Below the pieces are notes generated by a model. It had not been told where the DNA came from. It worked only from the letters and a program-made list of their open reading frames with translations, and did no database searches. A program made the position numbers and the translations under genes. From positions 62,001 through 126,000 of the forward strand of contig JAPPFP010000014.1 in the NCBI GenBank assembly GCA_028877275.1: a stretch of 64,000 nt of DNA, read 5' to 3'. The stretch is from Acidobacteriota bacterium. GTDB lineage: Bacteria; Acidobacteriota; Thermoanaerobaculia; Multivoradales; Multivoraceae. Positions 1-8,777 of this stretch are shown piece after piece (the first letter of the stretch is position 1; the number at the start of each line of letters is the position of its first letter).

Positions 1-3000
1 CCGGCCGTCCCCGTTTGTCGACGTGATCGCCCCGTAGCCCCGATCACCGACCCGGTTGCCCGGCTGGGCGAAGTTGACCCGGTCGAAGACGTTGAAGGCC
101 TCGACGCGGAGCTGCAGCGACCGGTCGCCGCCGCCGAGCGGGATGTGCTTGATCAGAGACAGGTCGACGCGCTGGAACTCCGGGCCGCGAAGGATGTTGC
201 GGCCGGCATTGCCACGGCGATCCGCCGTCTCGGCCAACGTCAACGGCACGAAGCACTCGGTGTTGAACCACTTCTCAACCGTCCTCGGCGCACCCTGGTT
301 CGGGTCGCAGACCTGGTCGGGGCGGGAAGTGAGACCGCGAATGTCGTCGCCGCGCACCCGGATCGGGAACGGATAGCCGGTCTGATACTGGAGGATGCCG
401 TTGACCTGCCAGCTTCCGAAGACCCCGCGAGCGAAAGCGCCCCTGTTCTCGAGCGACGGCAGGTCGTAGCCAAAGCTGAGGACCACCCGATGCCGGACGT
501 CGAAGAGAGCCTCCCCCCGCTCCCGCGCGAGGGCGTTCACGATCGTCGCTGGACGATCCGGGTCAACCGGAATGATCGGCCGCTCCTCGCCGCCGATGTT
601 GAGACCGGAGACGTGGTCCTCCGCGTTCCCATAGGTGTACGAGAAGAGGAAGTTGAAGCCACCCGTCGGCCGCATGCGGACGCTGGCCTGCCACGCGTCG
701 TACCAGGACTTGGCAACCGTGAACGTCGGCCGCACCAGGCTGAACGCCGGATAGAGACGTGGCCCGAGCGAGGTCTGGCCCGGCTCGGCGATCCTCGGAT
801 TGACCTCCATGAAGATCGGCAGGTTCCTGCCCCGCGACCCGACATAGCCGACTTCGAGACCCATGTTCTGCCCCAGTTGGCGCTGGTAGCCGAGGTTGAA
901 GTGCTGGTAGTTGGGTGTCGTGAAGTTCTTGCTCCAACCGATGAAGATGATTCCCGGCGGGAATCTCGTCGGCCCGCCCTCGAGGTTCGCCAGCGGGTCC
1001 GCGAGGGTCACCACCGCGGGCGGCGCGTTGAGCTGAACCAGCGGGTTGAACGGCGGCGCCAGGACCGAATTCTGGAAGAAGTCGCCCTGGCCCGGAATGC
1101 TGTCGAAGAAGACACCCCAACCCGCGCGAACGCTGCTGCGACCATCGCCGACCGGATCCCAGGCCATCGCCAGTCGCGGCGCGAAGTTGTTCGAGTCCGT
1201 GTCGTACGTCCCCGCGGGCACTCCCGCATCACCGGGGTAGACCAGGCCGGCCGGAGCGTCCGGGAACCGCGTCGACTGCTGACCGGGCCGGAAGCTGTTC
1301 AGCGCGTCGCCGCTGTCCTCGAAGGGCGTCGCCAGCTCGTACCGGAGGCCGAGGTTCAGGGTCAGCCGCGGCGTGGCCCGGAATTCATCCTGGATGTACC
1401 CGGAGTACAGCCAGCCGTCGCCCTCGTTGATCGAGTCCGCGCCCGGCACCGCTGTGCGAATGAACGAGGGCAACCCGAGCAGGAAGTCGGCCGCCGCGCT
1501 CCCCGTATGCGTGCCGCGGAACACGAAATCGCCATTCGGCCGGTTGATGAAGCCGATGAACATCTTCTCGTTGCGAACGTCGACGCCGGCCTTGATCGTG
1601 TGACGGCCCCGCAGGATCGTCAGATCTTCCGTGAGCTGCTCGACTTCGTTCTCCCGCTTGACGAACGGCTGGTTGCGGTCGCCCATGCTCGGGAAGCCCG
1701 AAATCGAGAACTGCGGCAGACCGATCGCCAGCTCGTTGATGTTCGGCAGGTTGATGCCGTACTCGGAATTGGTGAGACCGCTGGTGACCACCGGCTCCGC
1801 GTCGATCGCGCTGGTCAGGTACCGCACCTGGTTGAAGACGTTCGACCCGACCGTGGCGGTGTGGGACAGCATGTAGTCCTCGAGCGTCGAGGCCGCGGTG
1901 TTGCCGATCGGCCGCACGGTGGGAGGCTCGAAGCGGTCCGACGAACTGCGAAGCGCCCGTACCAGCACGTTCTGGGAGTCCGTGATCCGGTAGTCGAGGC
2001 GCAGCCCGAACTGGTCGCGATCGTCGGTCACGTCCGGCGACACGATGTACCGGCCGCCGGAGTTCGGCAGCGGCATGAACTCGCTGATCAACCGGGTCGC
2101 GATCGGGCTCAGCCGATCGGCGGGGATCACGTTGCCGGGGAACGGCTCACCGGTCATCGGGTCCATGATCGTGGACCCGCCCGAGAAATCGCCCATCCGC
2201 TCGGCGGCGGACATCACGGCGATGTTCTGCGTGATGCCCCGCGTATTGCGGAAGCCCTCGTAGTAGCCGAATCCGAACAGCCTGTCGGTGATCATCGGGC
2301 CACCGACGGCGCCGCCGAATTGATCCTGTTTCAGCGTCGGCTTGTCCTGATCCGGCGGCGAGAAGTAGTTCCGGGACTCGAACGAGTCATCCCGGTTGAA
2401 CTCCCACACGCTGCCCTGAAGGCTGTTGCCGCCTGACTTCGTCACGACGTTGACGATGGAGCCGGCGCTGCGGCCGAACTCGGCCGTGTAGGAGTGCGTC
2501 AGAATCTTGAACTCCTCGATGGCGTCGGGCGGCGGACGCACGATGAAACCGGTGTTGAACGTGTCGTTGTTGGCGGCGCCGTCGAGCAGGAAGTTGTTCG
2601 ACTGGTTGCGCACGCCGTTGACGCTGAAGCCGGAGGTCACGGCGCCGAAACCGTGAATCGCGGCGTCCGCGTCGCCTTGAGCTCCTCCGAGGCGCGCCGG
2701 CGGTTCGACGACTCCGGGAATCAGCGTTCCCAACTGCGTGAAGTTCCGGCCGTTGAGCGGCAACTGCACGATCTGCACCTCGTCGACGACGATTCCCAGA
2801 GTGGCATTCGACGTCTCGATGAGAGGAGTCTCGCCGGTGACGGTCATCGTCTCGGAAAACTCGCCGACCGTGAGCGCCATGCTGATTCGGGCGGTCTCGG
2901 CCACGGTGACCCTAACGCCCTCGCGGCTCAACTGGACGAAGCCCTCGAGCGCCGCCGTGACGTTGTAGTCACCCGGCGCGAGCAGCGGCGCCGCGAAGTA

Positions 3001-3207
3001 GCCGTCCTGGCCCGTCATCACGAGCCGGGCCTGATTCGTGGCGACGTTCGTCACCGTAACGCTCACGCCCGGCAGGGCGCCGCCCTCCTGGTCCGTGACA
3101 AAGCCGCTCAACTGTCCGGTCGCCTGCGCCCAGGTTCCCGTGGCACAGAGTGCGAGCGCGAGTGCGGCGAACCCCACCGGTCGAATCCAGCCAACCTTGT
3201 TCCTCAT
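1..3207 (-). CDS. TonB-dependent receptor with carboxypeptidase-regulatory N-terminal domain (3' end cut by window edge)
   Basis: The reverse frame is open from an ATG at 3207 to base 1, so at least 1,069 residues are present and the C-terminal strands lie outside the window. An AAGGAG ribosome site sits 7 nt upstream of the ATG. Residues 1-28 are a signal peptide ending in a TWAQA cleavage region. Residues about 30-110 form a carboxypeptidase-regulatory-like (Ig-like) domain with the PGVSVTVTN and GYFAAPLLAPGDYNV signatures. A TonB plug follows (LPLNGRNF, FLLDGAANNDTF, EFGRSAGSIVNVVTKSGGN). The rest is a long beta-barrel rich in alternating aromatic residues, ending at the edge in FNVFDRVNF. 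This is the Oar-like receptor architecture that is abundant in Acidobacteriota, probably importing oligosaccharides or peptides across the outer membrane. The substrate cannot be inferred. It is transcribed away from the SAM riboswitch/metB unit. Confidence 0.92.
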   Translation of the reverse strand, partial: MRNKVGWIRPVGFAALALALCATGTWAQATGQLSGFVTDQEGGALPGVSVTVTNVATNQARLVMTGQDGYFAAPLLAPGDYNVTAALEGFVQLSREGVRVTVAETARISMALTVGEFSETMTVTGETPLIETSNATLGIVVDEVQIVQLPLNGRNFTQLGTLIPGVVEPPARLGGAQGDADAAIHGFGAVTSGFSVNGVRNQSNNFLLDGAANNDTFNTGFIVRPPPDAIEEFKILTHSYTAEFGRSAGSIVNVVTKSGGNSLQGSVWEFNRDDSFESRNYFSPPDQDKPTLKQDQFGGAVGGPMITDRLFGFGYYEGFRNTRGITQNIAVMSAAERMGDFSGGSTIMDPMTGEPFPGNVIPADRLSPIATRLISEFMPLPNSGGRYIVSPDVTDDRDQFGLRLDYRITDSQNVLVRALRSSSDRFEPPTVRPIGNTAASTLEDYMLSHTATVGSNVFNQVRYLTSAIDAEPVVTSGLTNSEYGINLPNINELAIGLPQFSISGFPSMGDRNQPFVKRENEVEQLTEDLTILRGRHTIKAGVDVRNEKMFIGFINRPNGDFVFRGTHTGSAAADFLLGLPSFIRTAVPGADSINEGDGWLYSGYIQDEFRATPRLTLNLGLRYELATPFEDSGDALNSFRPGQQSTRFPDAPAGLVYPGDAGVPAGTYDTDSNNFAPRLAMAWDPVGDGRSSVRAGWGVFFDSIPGQGDFFQNSVLAPPFNPLVQLNAPPAVVTLADPLANLEGGPTRFPPGIIFIGWSKNFTTPNYQHFNLGYQRQLGQNMGLEVGYVGSRGRNLPIFMEVNPRIAEPGQTSLGPRLYPAFSLVRPTFTVAKSWYDAWQASVRMRPTGGFNFLFSYTYGNAEDHVSGLNIGGEERPIIPVDPDRPATIVNALARERGEALFDVRHRVVLSFGYDLPSLENRGAFARGVFGSWQVNGILQYQTGYPFPIRVRGDDIRGLTSRPDQVCDPNQGAPRTVEKWFNTECFVPLTLAETADRRGNAGRNILRGPEFQRVDLSLIKHIPLGGGDRSLQLRVEAFNVFDRVNFAQPGNRVGDRGYGAITSTNGDGR

Positions 3208-3374
3208 CCTGCGTCTCCTTCCGTCTACGCACTTCCGGGGCGGAGGTGCGGGGCTACCAAGTCAAGAAACGGCGAACGGTATTCGCCGTCGGAATCCAGG
3301 TCAGTGGGGGCGGGTCGGAGCATAGCACCGCGCCAACCCCACGGTCCCACGACCAGCCGGGCCGTGCGGTCTGC

Positions 3375-3380
3375 TAGCAT
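3375..3380 (+). promoter_or_regulatory. Possible -10 element upstream of the SAM riboswitch
   Basis: TAGCAT lies 36 nt before the first base of the riboswitch P1 helix. The same hexamer recurs close to other gene starts in this window (47452-47457 on plus; reverse strand at 5777-5782 and 22364-22369). I see no convincing -35 hexamer at the expected distance, so this is a weak call. Confidence 0.3.
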
Positions 3381-3416
3381 TCGCCCGTTCCGCCACGGTT
3401 CTCCGTGGCGGGGCAA

Positions 3417-3542
3417 CTCATCGAGACCGGCTGAGGGACAGGCCCGTTGACGCCGGGGCAACCACCGGGGCTTCGAAACCCTGGGGAAGGTGCCAACTCC
3501 TACGGGAGTTCCGCCCTCGGGCGGGGCTTGCCGAGAGATGAG
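3417..3542 (+). promoter_or_regulatory. SAM riboswitch (S-box type, SAM-I/SAM-IV fold) upstream of metB
   Basis: The conserved S-box core is readable in order: P1 5' strand CTCATC (3417-3422), GCTGAGGGACAGGCCC (from 3430), TGACGCC, GGGGCAACC, the GGTGCCAACTCC segment (3489-3500), a further stem with a CCGCCC/GGGCGG pairing, and GAGAGATGAG ending with the P1 3' strand GATGAG (3537-3542). P1 pairs perfectly over six bases. The aptamer ends 9 nt before the metB ATG and no U-rich terminator follows. The ribosome site AGGAG (3541-3545) overlaps the last two bases of P1, which suggests translational control. By analogy with the family, SAM binding should repress methionine synthesis. The extra stem before P1 closes makes SAM-I versus SAM-IV uncertain. 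Confidence 0.9.
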
Positions 3543-3551
3543 GAGACTCAT

Positions 3552-4739
3552 ATGACCTCGAACCACGACCCGGCGACCCGCGCCGTCCGCGCGGCGCTGG
3601 CCACCGATGAACACCACGGAGCGGTCGTTCCGCCGCTGCATCTCTCGGCGAACTTCACGTTCGCCGGCCTGGACGGCAAGCGTCCCTACGACTACACGCG
3701 CTCCGGCAACCCGACGCGCTCGGCTCTCGCCGAGGCTCTCGCCGAGGCCGAAGGCGGTCACGGCGCGGTCGTCACCGCCTCCGGCATGGCGGCTGTCACC
3801 CTCGTCTGCCAACTGCTGGACCCGGGAGACCGGATCGTCGCGGCCCACGACTGCTACGGCGGCACCTTCCGGCTCCTGGACCGGTACCGGCAGCGCGGCC
3901 TTCTCGAAGTCGACTTCGTCGACCTGACAAACCGCCAGGCCATGGCGACGGCTCTTGCCTCCCGTCCGAAACTGGTTCTGGTCGAGACGCCGAGCAACCC
4001 GTTGCTCCGGATCACCGATCTGGAAGCCGTGTGCAGGGAGGCGAAGCAGGCGGGCGCGCTGGTCGTGGCCGACAACACGTTCATGTCGCCGGCGCTCCAG
4101 CGGCCCATCGAGTGGGGCGCCGATGTGGTGATCCACTCGACGACCAAGTACCTGAACGGCCACAGCGACGTCGTCGGCGGCGCGGTCATCGCGGCGACTC
4201 CGGAACTCCACGAGTTCTTCGAGGAGTGGGCGAACATGATGGGCGTCGCCGGAGCGCCGTTCGACAGCTACCTGACCCTGCGCGGCCTGCGCACCCTGCA
4301 CAGTCGTCTACGCTGCCACGAGGAGAACGCGCTCGCCGTCGTCGGAATGCTCCGTGAGCATCCCGCCGTCGAGCGCGTCTACCATCCGAGCCTGCCGGAC
4401 CACCCCGGCCACGGCATCGCGAGTCGCCAGCAGGACGGCTTCGGCGCCATGGCGAGCTTCGACCTCCGAGGCGACGCCGGCGACGTGGCCCATCTGGTCT
4501 CGCACCTGACGTGCTTCGCCTTCGCCGAGTCCCTTGGCGGCGTCGAGAGCCTGATCTCCCATCCAGCCACGATGAGCCACGCCTCGATGACGGCGGAAGC
4601 TCGCGCCGAGGCCGGCATCAGCGACCAGCTCCTGCGGCTCTCGATCGGAATCGAACACGCCGACGACCTGGTGGCCGACCTGCGCGGCGCGCTCGACGGC
4701 GTCCTGCGCCGACCGCGGTCGGCTAGCGCTACGGCGTAG
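3552..4739 (+). CDS. metB: Cystathionine gamma-synthase (Cys/Met metabolism PLP enzyme)
   Basis: 395 residues, the usual length for the Cys/Met PLP-dependent family. The PLP lysine is K199 in the motif HSTTKYLNGHSD. Other family marks are YDYTRSGNPTRSALAE near residue 46, the SGMAA phosphate-binding loop near 78, and VETPSNPLLRITD near 144. The enzyme joins an activated homoserine to cysteine in methionine biosynthesis. The homologous O-acylhomoserine sulfhydrylase or cystathionine lyase activity cannot be excluded from sequence alone. The ATG at 3552 was chosen because it follows AGGAG and lies directly after the SAM riboswitch. The frame is open further upstream, but only through the riboswitch itself. 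The riboswitch strongly supports a role in methionine synthesis rather than in cysteine catabolism. Confidence 0.9.
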   Translation: MTSNHDPATRAVRAALATDEHHGAVVPPLHLSANFTFAGLDGKRPYDYTRSGNPTRSALAEALAEAEGGHGAVVTASGMAAVTLVCQLLDPGDRIVAAHDCYGGTFRLLDRYRQRGLLEVDFVDLTNRQAMATALASRPKLVLVETPSNPLLRITDLEAVCREAKQAGALVVADNTFMSPALQRPIEWGADVVIHSTTKYLNGHSDVVGGAVIAATPELHEFFEEWANMMGVAGAPFDSYLTLRGLRTLHSRLRCHEENALAVVGMLREHPAVERVYHPSLPDHPGHGIASRQQDGFGAMASFDLRGDAGDVAHLVSHLTCFAFAESLGGVESLISHPATMSHASMTAEARAEAGISDQLLRLSIGIEHADDLVADLRGALDGVLRRPRSASATA

Positions 4740-4742
4740 CGC
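4726..4742. terminator. Perfect hairpin between convergent metB and ddl
   Basis: GCGCTAC (4726-4732) and GTAGCGC (4736-4742) form a 7-bp stem with a 3-nt loop that spans the metB stop codon. It could serve as a termination or mRNA-end structure between two convergent genes only 9 nt apart. There is no U tract, so intrinsic termination is uncertain. Confidence 0.35.
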
Positions 4743-4748
4743 CGGCCG

Positions 4749-5756
4749 CTACGGAGCGCGAGCCAGGGCCGCGCGGATCATTCGGTCGCAGAGGTCTTGG
4801 AAGGAGATCCCGAAGACTGCGGCGGACTGGGGAAGGAGGCTGGTGGGGGTCATACCGGGAAGGGTGTTGACTTCGAGGCAGTAGGGGGATCCCTTGGCGT
4901 CGAGGCGGAAGTCGACGCGGGAGAAGTCGCGGAGTTCCAGGGCCTCGTGGGCCGCGAGGGCGAGGTCGCGAAGGCGTTTCTCTAGATCCGGGTCGATCTC
5001 GGCAGGGAAGAGTTCCTGCGCCCGGCCAGGCGTGTACTTGCTGTGAAAGTCGAAGATCACGTCCGGTGGGACGATCTCGCCGACACCCAGCGCTGCGTCC
5101 TCCAGCACGCCGACCGTGTACTCCCGTCCCGGCAGGAACTGCTCCAGGATCACCTGGTCGTCGAACGTGAGGGCCTTGCCAACTGCCGAGTCGAGGTCGA
5201 AGCGGTCCGACATGAGAGAAAGGCCGACCGTGGAGCCCACGCGTGACGGCTTGACGATCAGGGGCAAGCCGAGTTCTTCGATGTCCGACTGCCGAGCCGG
5301 CCAGGTCAGCCACTCGGGGGTCGGAATGCCGGCATCGCGGAAGCGACGCTTGCTTTCGTCCTTGTCCATCGCCAGGCGGCTGCTCCGGGCGTCGCTACCG
5401 GTGAAGGCGATGCCGGCGGCCTCCAGCAGCTCCTGGACTTCGCCGCCCTCGCCCTGGCGGCCGTGCAGCACGAGGAAGACGGCGTCGTGGCTGCCGAGTT
5501 CGCCCGCGACCAGGGCGGGCAGGTCTTCCCGCGCCTCCAGTTCACGCAGCTCGGCCAGTGACGGTGGGCGGGTGCCGACGGAACGGCCCAGGCGCTGCCG
5601 TTCCAGTCCGGCGTCCAGGGGTCCCGGTTCGATCGTGTCGAACACAGTGACGTCGTGGCCGTTGGCTCGCAGGGCGGCCGAGACCTTGGCCGCACCGGCC
5701 AGGGCGACCGTCCTCTCGGGCGTCGAACCTCCGGTCAGAACTGCGATTCGCGCCAT
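4749..5756 (-). CDS. ddl: D-alanine--D-alanine ligase
   Basis: 335 residues with the ATP-grasp D-Ala-D-Ala ligase layout. The N-terminal substrate loop is GGSTPERTVALAGA. FLVLHGRQGEGGEVQ is the family HGxxGE segment near residue 95. KPSRVGSTVGLS is the ATP/substrate loop near 168, and EVNTLPGMTPTSL near 290 carries the metal-binding Glu and Asn. The enzyme makes the D-Ala-D-Ala dipeptide for peptidoglycan in the cytoplasm. The gene is isolated from other murein genes here and is convergent with metB. A reverse-strand TAGCAT (5777-5782) lies 20 nt upstream of the ATG and may be its -10 element. Confidence 0.93.
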   Translation of the reverse strand: MARIAVLTGGSTPERTVALAGAAKVSAALRANGHDVTVFDTIEPGPLDAGLERQRLGRSVGTRPPSLAELRELEAREDLPALVAGELGSHDAVFLVLHGRQGEGGEVQELLEAAGIAFTGSDARSSRLAMDKDESKRRFRDAGIPTPEWLTWPARQSDIEELGLPLIVKPSRVGSTVGLSLMSDRFDLDSAVGKALTFDDQVILEQFLPGREYTVGVLEDAALGVGEIVPPDVIFDFHSKYTPGRAQELFPAEIDPDLEKRLRDLALAAHEALELRDFSRVDFRLDAKGSPYCLEVNTLPGMTPTSLLPQSAAVFGISFQDLCDRMIRAALARAP

Positions 5757-5816
5757 GCCTTACCCACCGGGAGCGGATGCTACTGCCGTTCGGCTGCCGC
5801 TGTTACTCTGACCGCC

Positions 5817-7466
5817 ATGAGGACCAGCACACGCTTCCTGCGAACCCTCATCGTCGGGTTCACGATTCCGTTGGTCGGCGTCTCCGCGATCACGGCCGAC
5901 GACGCCGGAGAGCCGCTCGCGCCGACGCTGGAAGGTCTGGGCGACCTGCACTACGCCATCACGACCTCGTCGGAACCAGCGCAGCGCTTCTTCGATCAGG
6001 GACTGCGACTCGTCTACGCCTTCAACCACGCCGAGGCGATCCGGGCCTTCGAAGAAGCTTCGCGGCTCGACCCGGAAGCGCCGATGCCGTACTGGGGCAA
6101 GGCGCTGGCCCTGGGCCGCAACCTGAACGACGGGATGACGCGCGAGCGCGAGCTTCAGGCGCTGGCGAGCCTGGAGCAGGCGCGGGAACGGCGCGCCAAG
6201 GGAAACGAGCGCGAGCAGGCCCTGATCGACGCTCTGGCGAGCCGCTACTCCGCCGACGAGGACGCCGACCGGTCGACCCTCGACGCGGCGTGGGTGGACG
6301 CCATCGAGGCGGTCGCGAAGCGGTTCGCGGACGATCCGGAAGCGGCCACCCTGCACGCCGCGGCGATCATGAACACGATGCCCTGGGACTACTGGCGCGA
6401 CGGCCAGCCGCAGCCGGGAACCCTGGAAACGAAGGAACTCCTCGAGCGGGTGATCGCGGCCCATCCCGACCACCCGGGCGCCCACCACTACTACATCCAC
6501 CTGATGGAAGCCCGGGAACCGCACCTCGCCGAGCCGAGCGCCGACGCCCTCGGCAAGCTCATGCCGGCCGCCGGCCACCTGGTCCACATGCCCGCTCACA
6601 TCTACATTCGCGTCGGCCGCTACGACGACGCCGTGACGTCGAACCAGCGCGCGATCGAAGCCGATCTCGACTACATCGCCCAGTGCAACGCCCAGGGGCT
6701 GTACCCCGTCGCCTACTACCCCCACAACATCCACTTCCTGTGGGCATCGGCGACCTTCGGCGGCCGCGGGGAACTCGCGATCGAGAGCGCCGACAACCTG
6801 GCCGGGGAAGTCCCCGCCGAGCTCGCTCCGACCCTCGCGTTCCTCCAGAACTATCTGGCGACACCTCTGTTCGCGCGCGTTCGATTCGGCCGCTGGCAGG
6901 AGGTGCTCGACACGCCGCGACCTCCCGCCGGCCAGGCCTTCCAAACCGCGATGTGGCACTACGCCCAGGGTCTGGCCCTGGCTGCCGGCAGCGACCCCCG
7001 CGGGGCCAGACGGCACCTCAAGGCCCTCGGCAAGCTGCGGCGGAGTCCGGAACTCTCGGACCTGCGCATCTCCTTCGCCCAGGGCTCAGACCTGGTACGC
7101 CTCACCGAACACCTGCTCGCCGGCGAGATCCAGGCGGCCCGAGGCCGGATGGGCCGGGCGATCGAAGAGATGCGCTCGGCCGTGGCCCTCCAGGACAGCT
7201 TCCGCTACGCCGAACCGCCGTCCTTCCACTACCCGGTTCGCCAGTCCCTCGGCGCGGTCCTGCTCGAAGCCGGGCGCGCCACCGAGGCCGAAGCCGTCTA
7301 CCGCCGCGACCTGGAGCACAACCCGCACAACGGCTGGTCCCTGTTCGGGCTTGCCACGGCGCTGCGCGCGCAGGACCGCACGCAGGAAGCGGACGCAGTG
7401 GAAGAGCGTTTCGTGAAGGCGTGGCAGAGCGCCGACGTGGAACTCGAAGCGTCCGTCTTCCGCTAA
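5817..7466 (+). CDS. Secreted tetratricopeptide-repeat protein
   Basis: 549 residues. The ATG at 5817 begins a clean signal peptide (residues 1-28, basic start, hydrophobic core, alanine/aspartate-rich end), so upstream in-frame codons were rejected. TPR-like helices recur: ALRLVYAFNHAEAIRAFEEA near residue 65 and YRRDLEHNPHNGWSLFGLATAL near the C terminus. The centre carries a histidine-rich stretch (HPDHPGAHHYYIHL, near 225, and HMPAHIYIRVGRYDDAV, near 265) that is characteristic of a bacterial secreted TPR family of unknown function. It may bind metal or partner proteins in the periplasm, which is inference. TACTCT lies 7 nt before the ATG with no ribosome site, suggesting a very short leader. 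It converges on hemW with a 4-nt overlap. Confidence 0.8.
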   Translation: MRTSTRFLRTLIVGFTIPLVGVSAITADDAGEPLAPTLEGLGDLHYAITTSSEPAQRFFDQGLRLVYAFNHAEAIRAFEEASRLDPEAPMPYWGKALALGRNLNDGMTRERELQALASLEQARERRAKGNEREQALIDALASRYSADEDADRSTLDAAWVDAIEAVAKRFADDPEAATLHAAAIMNTMPWDYWRDGQPQPGTLETKELLERVIAAHPDHPGAHHYYIHLMEAREPHLAEPSADALGKLMPAAGHLVHMPAHIYIRVGRYDDAVTSNQRAIEADLDYIAQCNAQGLYPVAYYPHNIHFLWASATFGGRGELAIESADNLAGEVPAELAPTLAFLQNYLATPLFARVRFGRWQEVLDTPRPPAGQAFQTAMWHYAQGLALAAGSDPRGARRHLKALGKLRRSPELSDLRISFAQGSDLVRLTEHLLAGEIQAARGRMGRAIEEMRSAVALQDSFRYAEPPSFHYPVRQSLGAVLLEAGRATEAEAVYRRDLEHNPHNGWSLFGLATALRAQDRTQEADAVEERFVKAWQSADVELEASVFR

Positions 7467-8650
7467 GACAACCTCCACTCCCTCGCCAGGCGGTCGGCCC
7501 GGGCCATGCCCTCGAGCGTCGGCTCCAGGCGACGACCGCGAACACGAAGCCAGCCCGCCTTCTCCCAGGCCTCGATCCTGCCGGCGTTGCCGGCGGCCGG
7601 ATCGATCCCGAAGCGCTGCACCAGCTCGGCGCAGTCGATGCCGGACCGCTGGCGGAGGCCCATCATCACGGCTTCCAGCAACAGTTGATCGTCCGTCAGC
7701 TCCTCGCGACCGGCCACCGGCGAGTCGCCGCCCGCTACCGCCGCGCTCCAGTCCTTCCACGCGGCGACATTCCACCACCGGCTGCGACCGGCGAAGGAGT
7801 GCGACGAAGGTCCCAGCCCCAGATAGGCCTGATGCCGCCAGTACTTCCGGTTGTGGCGGCTCCGATCCGCCTCCCGGCGAGCGAAGTTCGAGACCTCGTA
7901 CCCCTCGTAGCCAAGCTCCGTGAGGCGACGGTGGGTCGCCACGAAGTTCGTGGCCCTCTCGTCCTCCCCGGTTTCGCGTAGCCGACCCGCGTCCCGCCGG
8001 CGGCCGAACGGCGTGCCGTCGTGGATCGTCAGTTCGTAGCAGGAGATGTGATCCGGTCCGAGCGCCGCCACCTCGTCCAGCGTCCCGAGCCACCAACCGC
8101 CATCAAGACCGGGCAGCGAGTAGATCAGGTCGACCGACACCGACCGGAAACCCGCAGCGCGGCCAAGTTCGACGCTCCTGCGCGCCTCCGCCGCATCGTG
8201 GCGCCGCCCGAGAAAGCGCAACGCCCTGTCGTCCAACGCCTGCAGCCCCAGACTGATCCGATCGAAGCCGAGTTCCCGCCACCCCGCCAGCCCCTCAACC
8301 GAAGCATCCTCCGGGTTCACCTCGATCGTCCATTCAGCCTCCGGATCGATCGCGAACGTCGCAACCAACCGGCGCCGAATCGCCCCAAGCTGCTCCACGC
8401 TCAACGCCGACGGCGTACCACCCCCGAAGTACACCGTGTCGAAGCGGCTGGTCCTGAACCTCTCAGCCTGGCCACTCCAACCCCGCTCTCGCCCGCTGCC
8501 ACCTAACAGGTCGATCTCCTCGACCAAAGCCTCAACGAACCGCTCCCGATCCGCCTCGCCACCCCGCGCCACCGCGAAGTCACAGTACGGACAGATCGCC
8601 GAACAGAACGGAATGTGGACGTAGAGCCCGGCCGCCTCTCTTTCAGCCAT
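7463..8650 (-). CDS. hemW: Radical SAM haem chaperone HemW (formerly HemN-like)
   Basis: 395 residues. The radical SAM cluster motif is C16-x3-C20-x2-C23 within YVHIPFCSAICPYCDF. YFGGGTPSAL follows near residue 80, EVNPED near 115, and the HemW haem-related HN-x2-Y motif appears as HNRKYW in the C-terminal half. The C-terminal HemN domain ends in LEGMARADRLAREW. True oxygen-independent coproporphyrinogen oxidases (HemN) have C-x3-C-x2-C-x-C; the fourth cysteine is missing here, so HemW is the better call. It would deliver haem to respiratory enzymes. A GTG 12 nt upstream (8662) is an alternative start. It converges on the TPR gene with a 4-nt overlap. A long palindromic element lies 128 nt upstream. 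Confidence 0.9.
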   Translation of the reverse strand: MAEREAAGLYVHIPFCSAICPYCDFAVARGGEADRERFVEALVEEIDLLGGSGRERGWSGQAERFRTSRFDTVYFGGGTPSALSVEQLGAIRRRLVATFAIDPEAEWTIEVNPEDASVEGLAGWRELGFDRISLGLQALDDRALRFLGRRHDAAEARRSVELGRAAGFRSVSVDLIYSLPGLDGGWWLGTLDEVAALGPDHISCYELTIHDGTPFGRRRDAGRLRETGEDERATNFVATHRRLTELGYEGYEVSNFARREADRSRHNRKYWRHQAYLGLGPSSHSFAGRSRWWNVAAWKDWSAAVAGGDSPVAGREELTDDQLLLEAVMMGLRQRSGIDCAELVQRFGIDPAAGNAGRIEAWEKAGWLRVRGRRLEPTLEGMARADRLAREWRLS

Positions 8651-8777
8651 ACCCCCGCCCACGACCAGACCCTACCGCCGTCGAACACCTCCGTATCCCG
8701 CCCAGCCGAGCCAGCTCCGGCTCTCTCCAGTCCCGCAAGCAGGAGAGCGAAGTCGCCCGACAGCCCGACGAAGTCCA

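Noticed and set aside
145..2436. Plus-strand open frame of 763 codons
   Set aside because: It is antisense to the TonB-dependent receptor, whose signal peptide, plug and barrel motifs are clear. The plus-frame product is arginine- and glutamate-rich without domains, as expected of a GC-rich shadow frame.
3447..3551. Longer N terminus for metB from a TTG at 3447
   Set aside because: The extra codons would come from the SAM riboswitch aptamer. The ATG at 3552 has its own AGGAG ribosome site.
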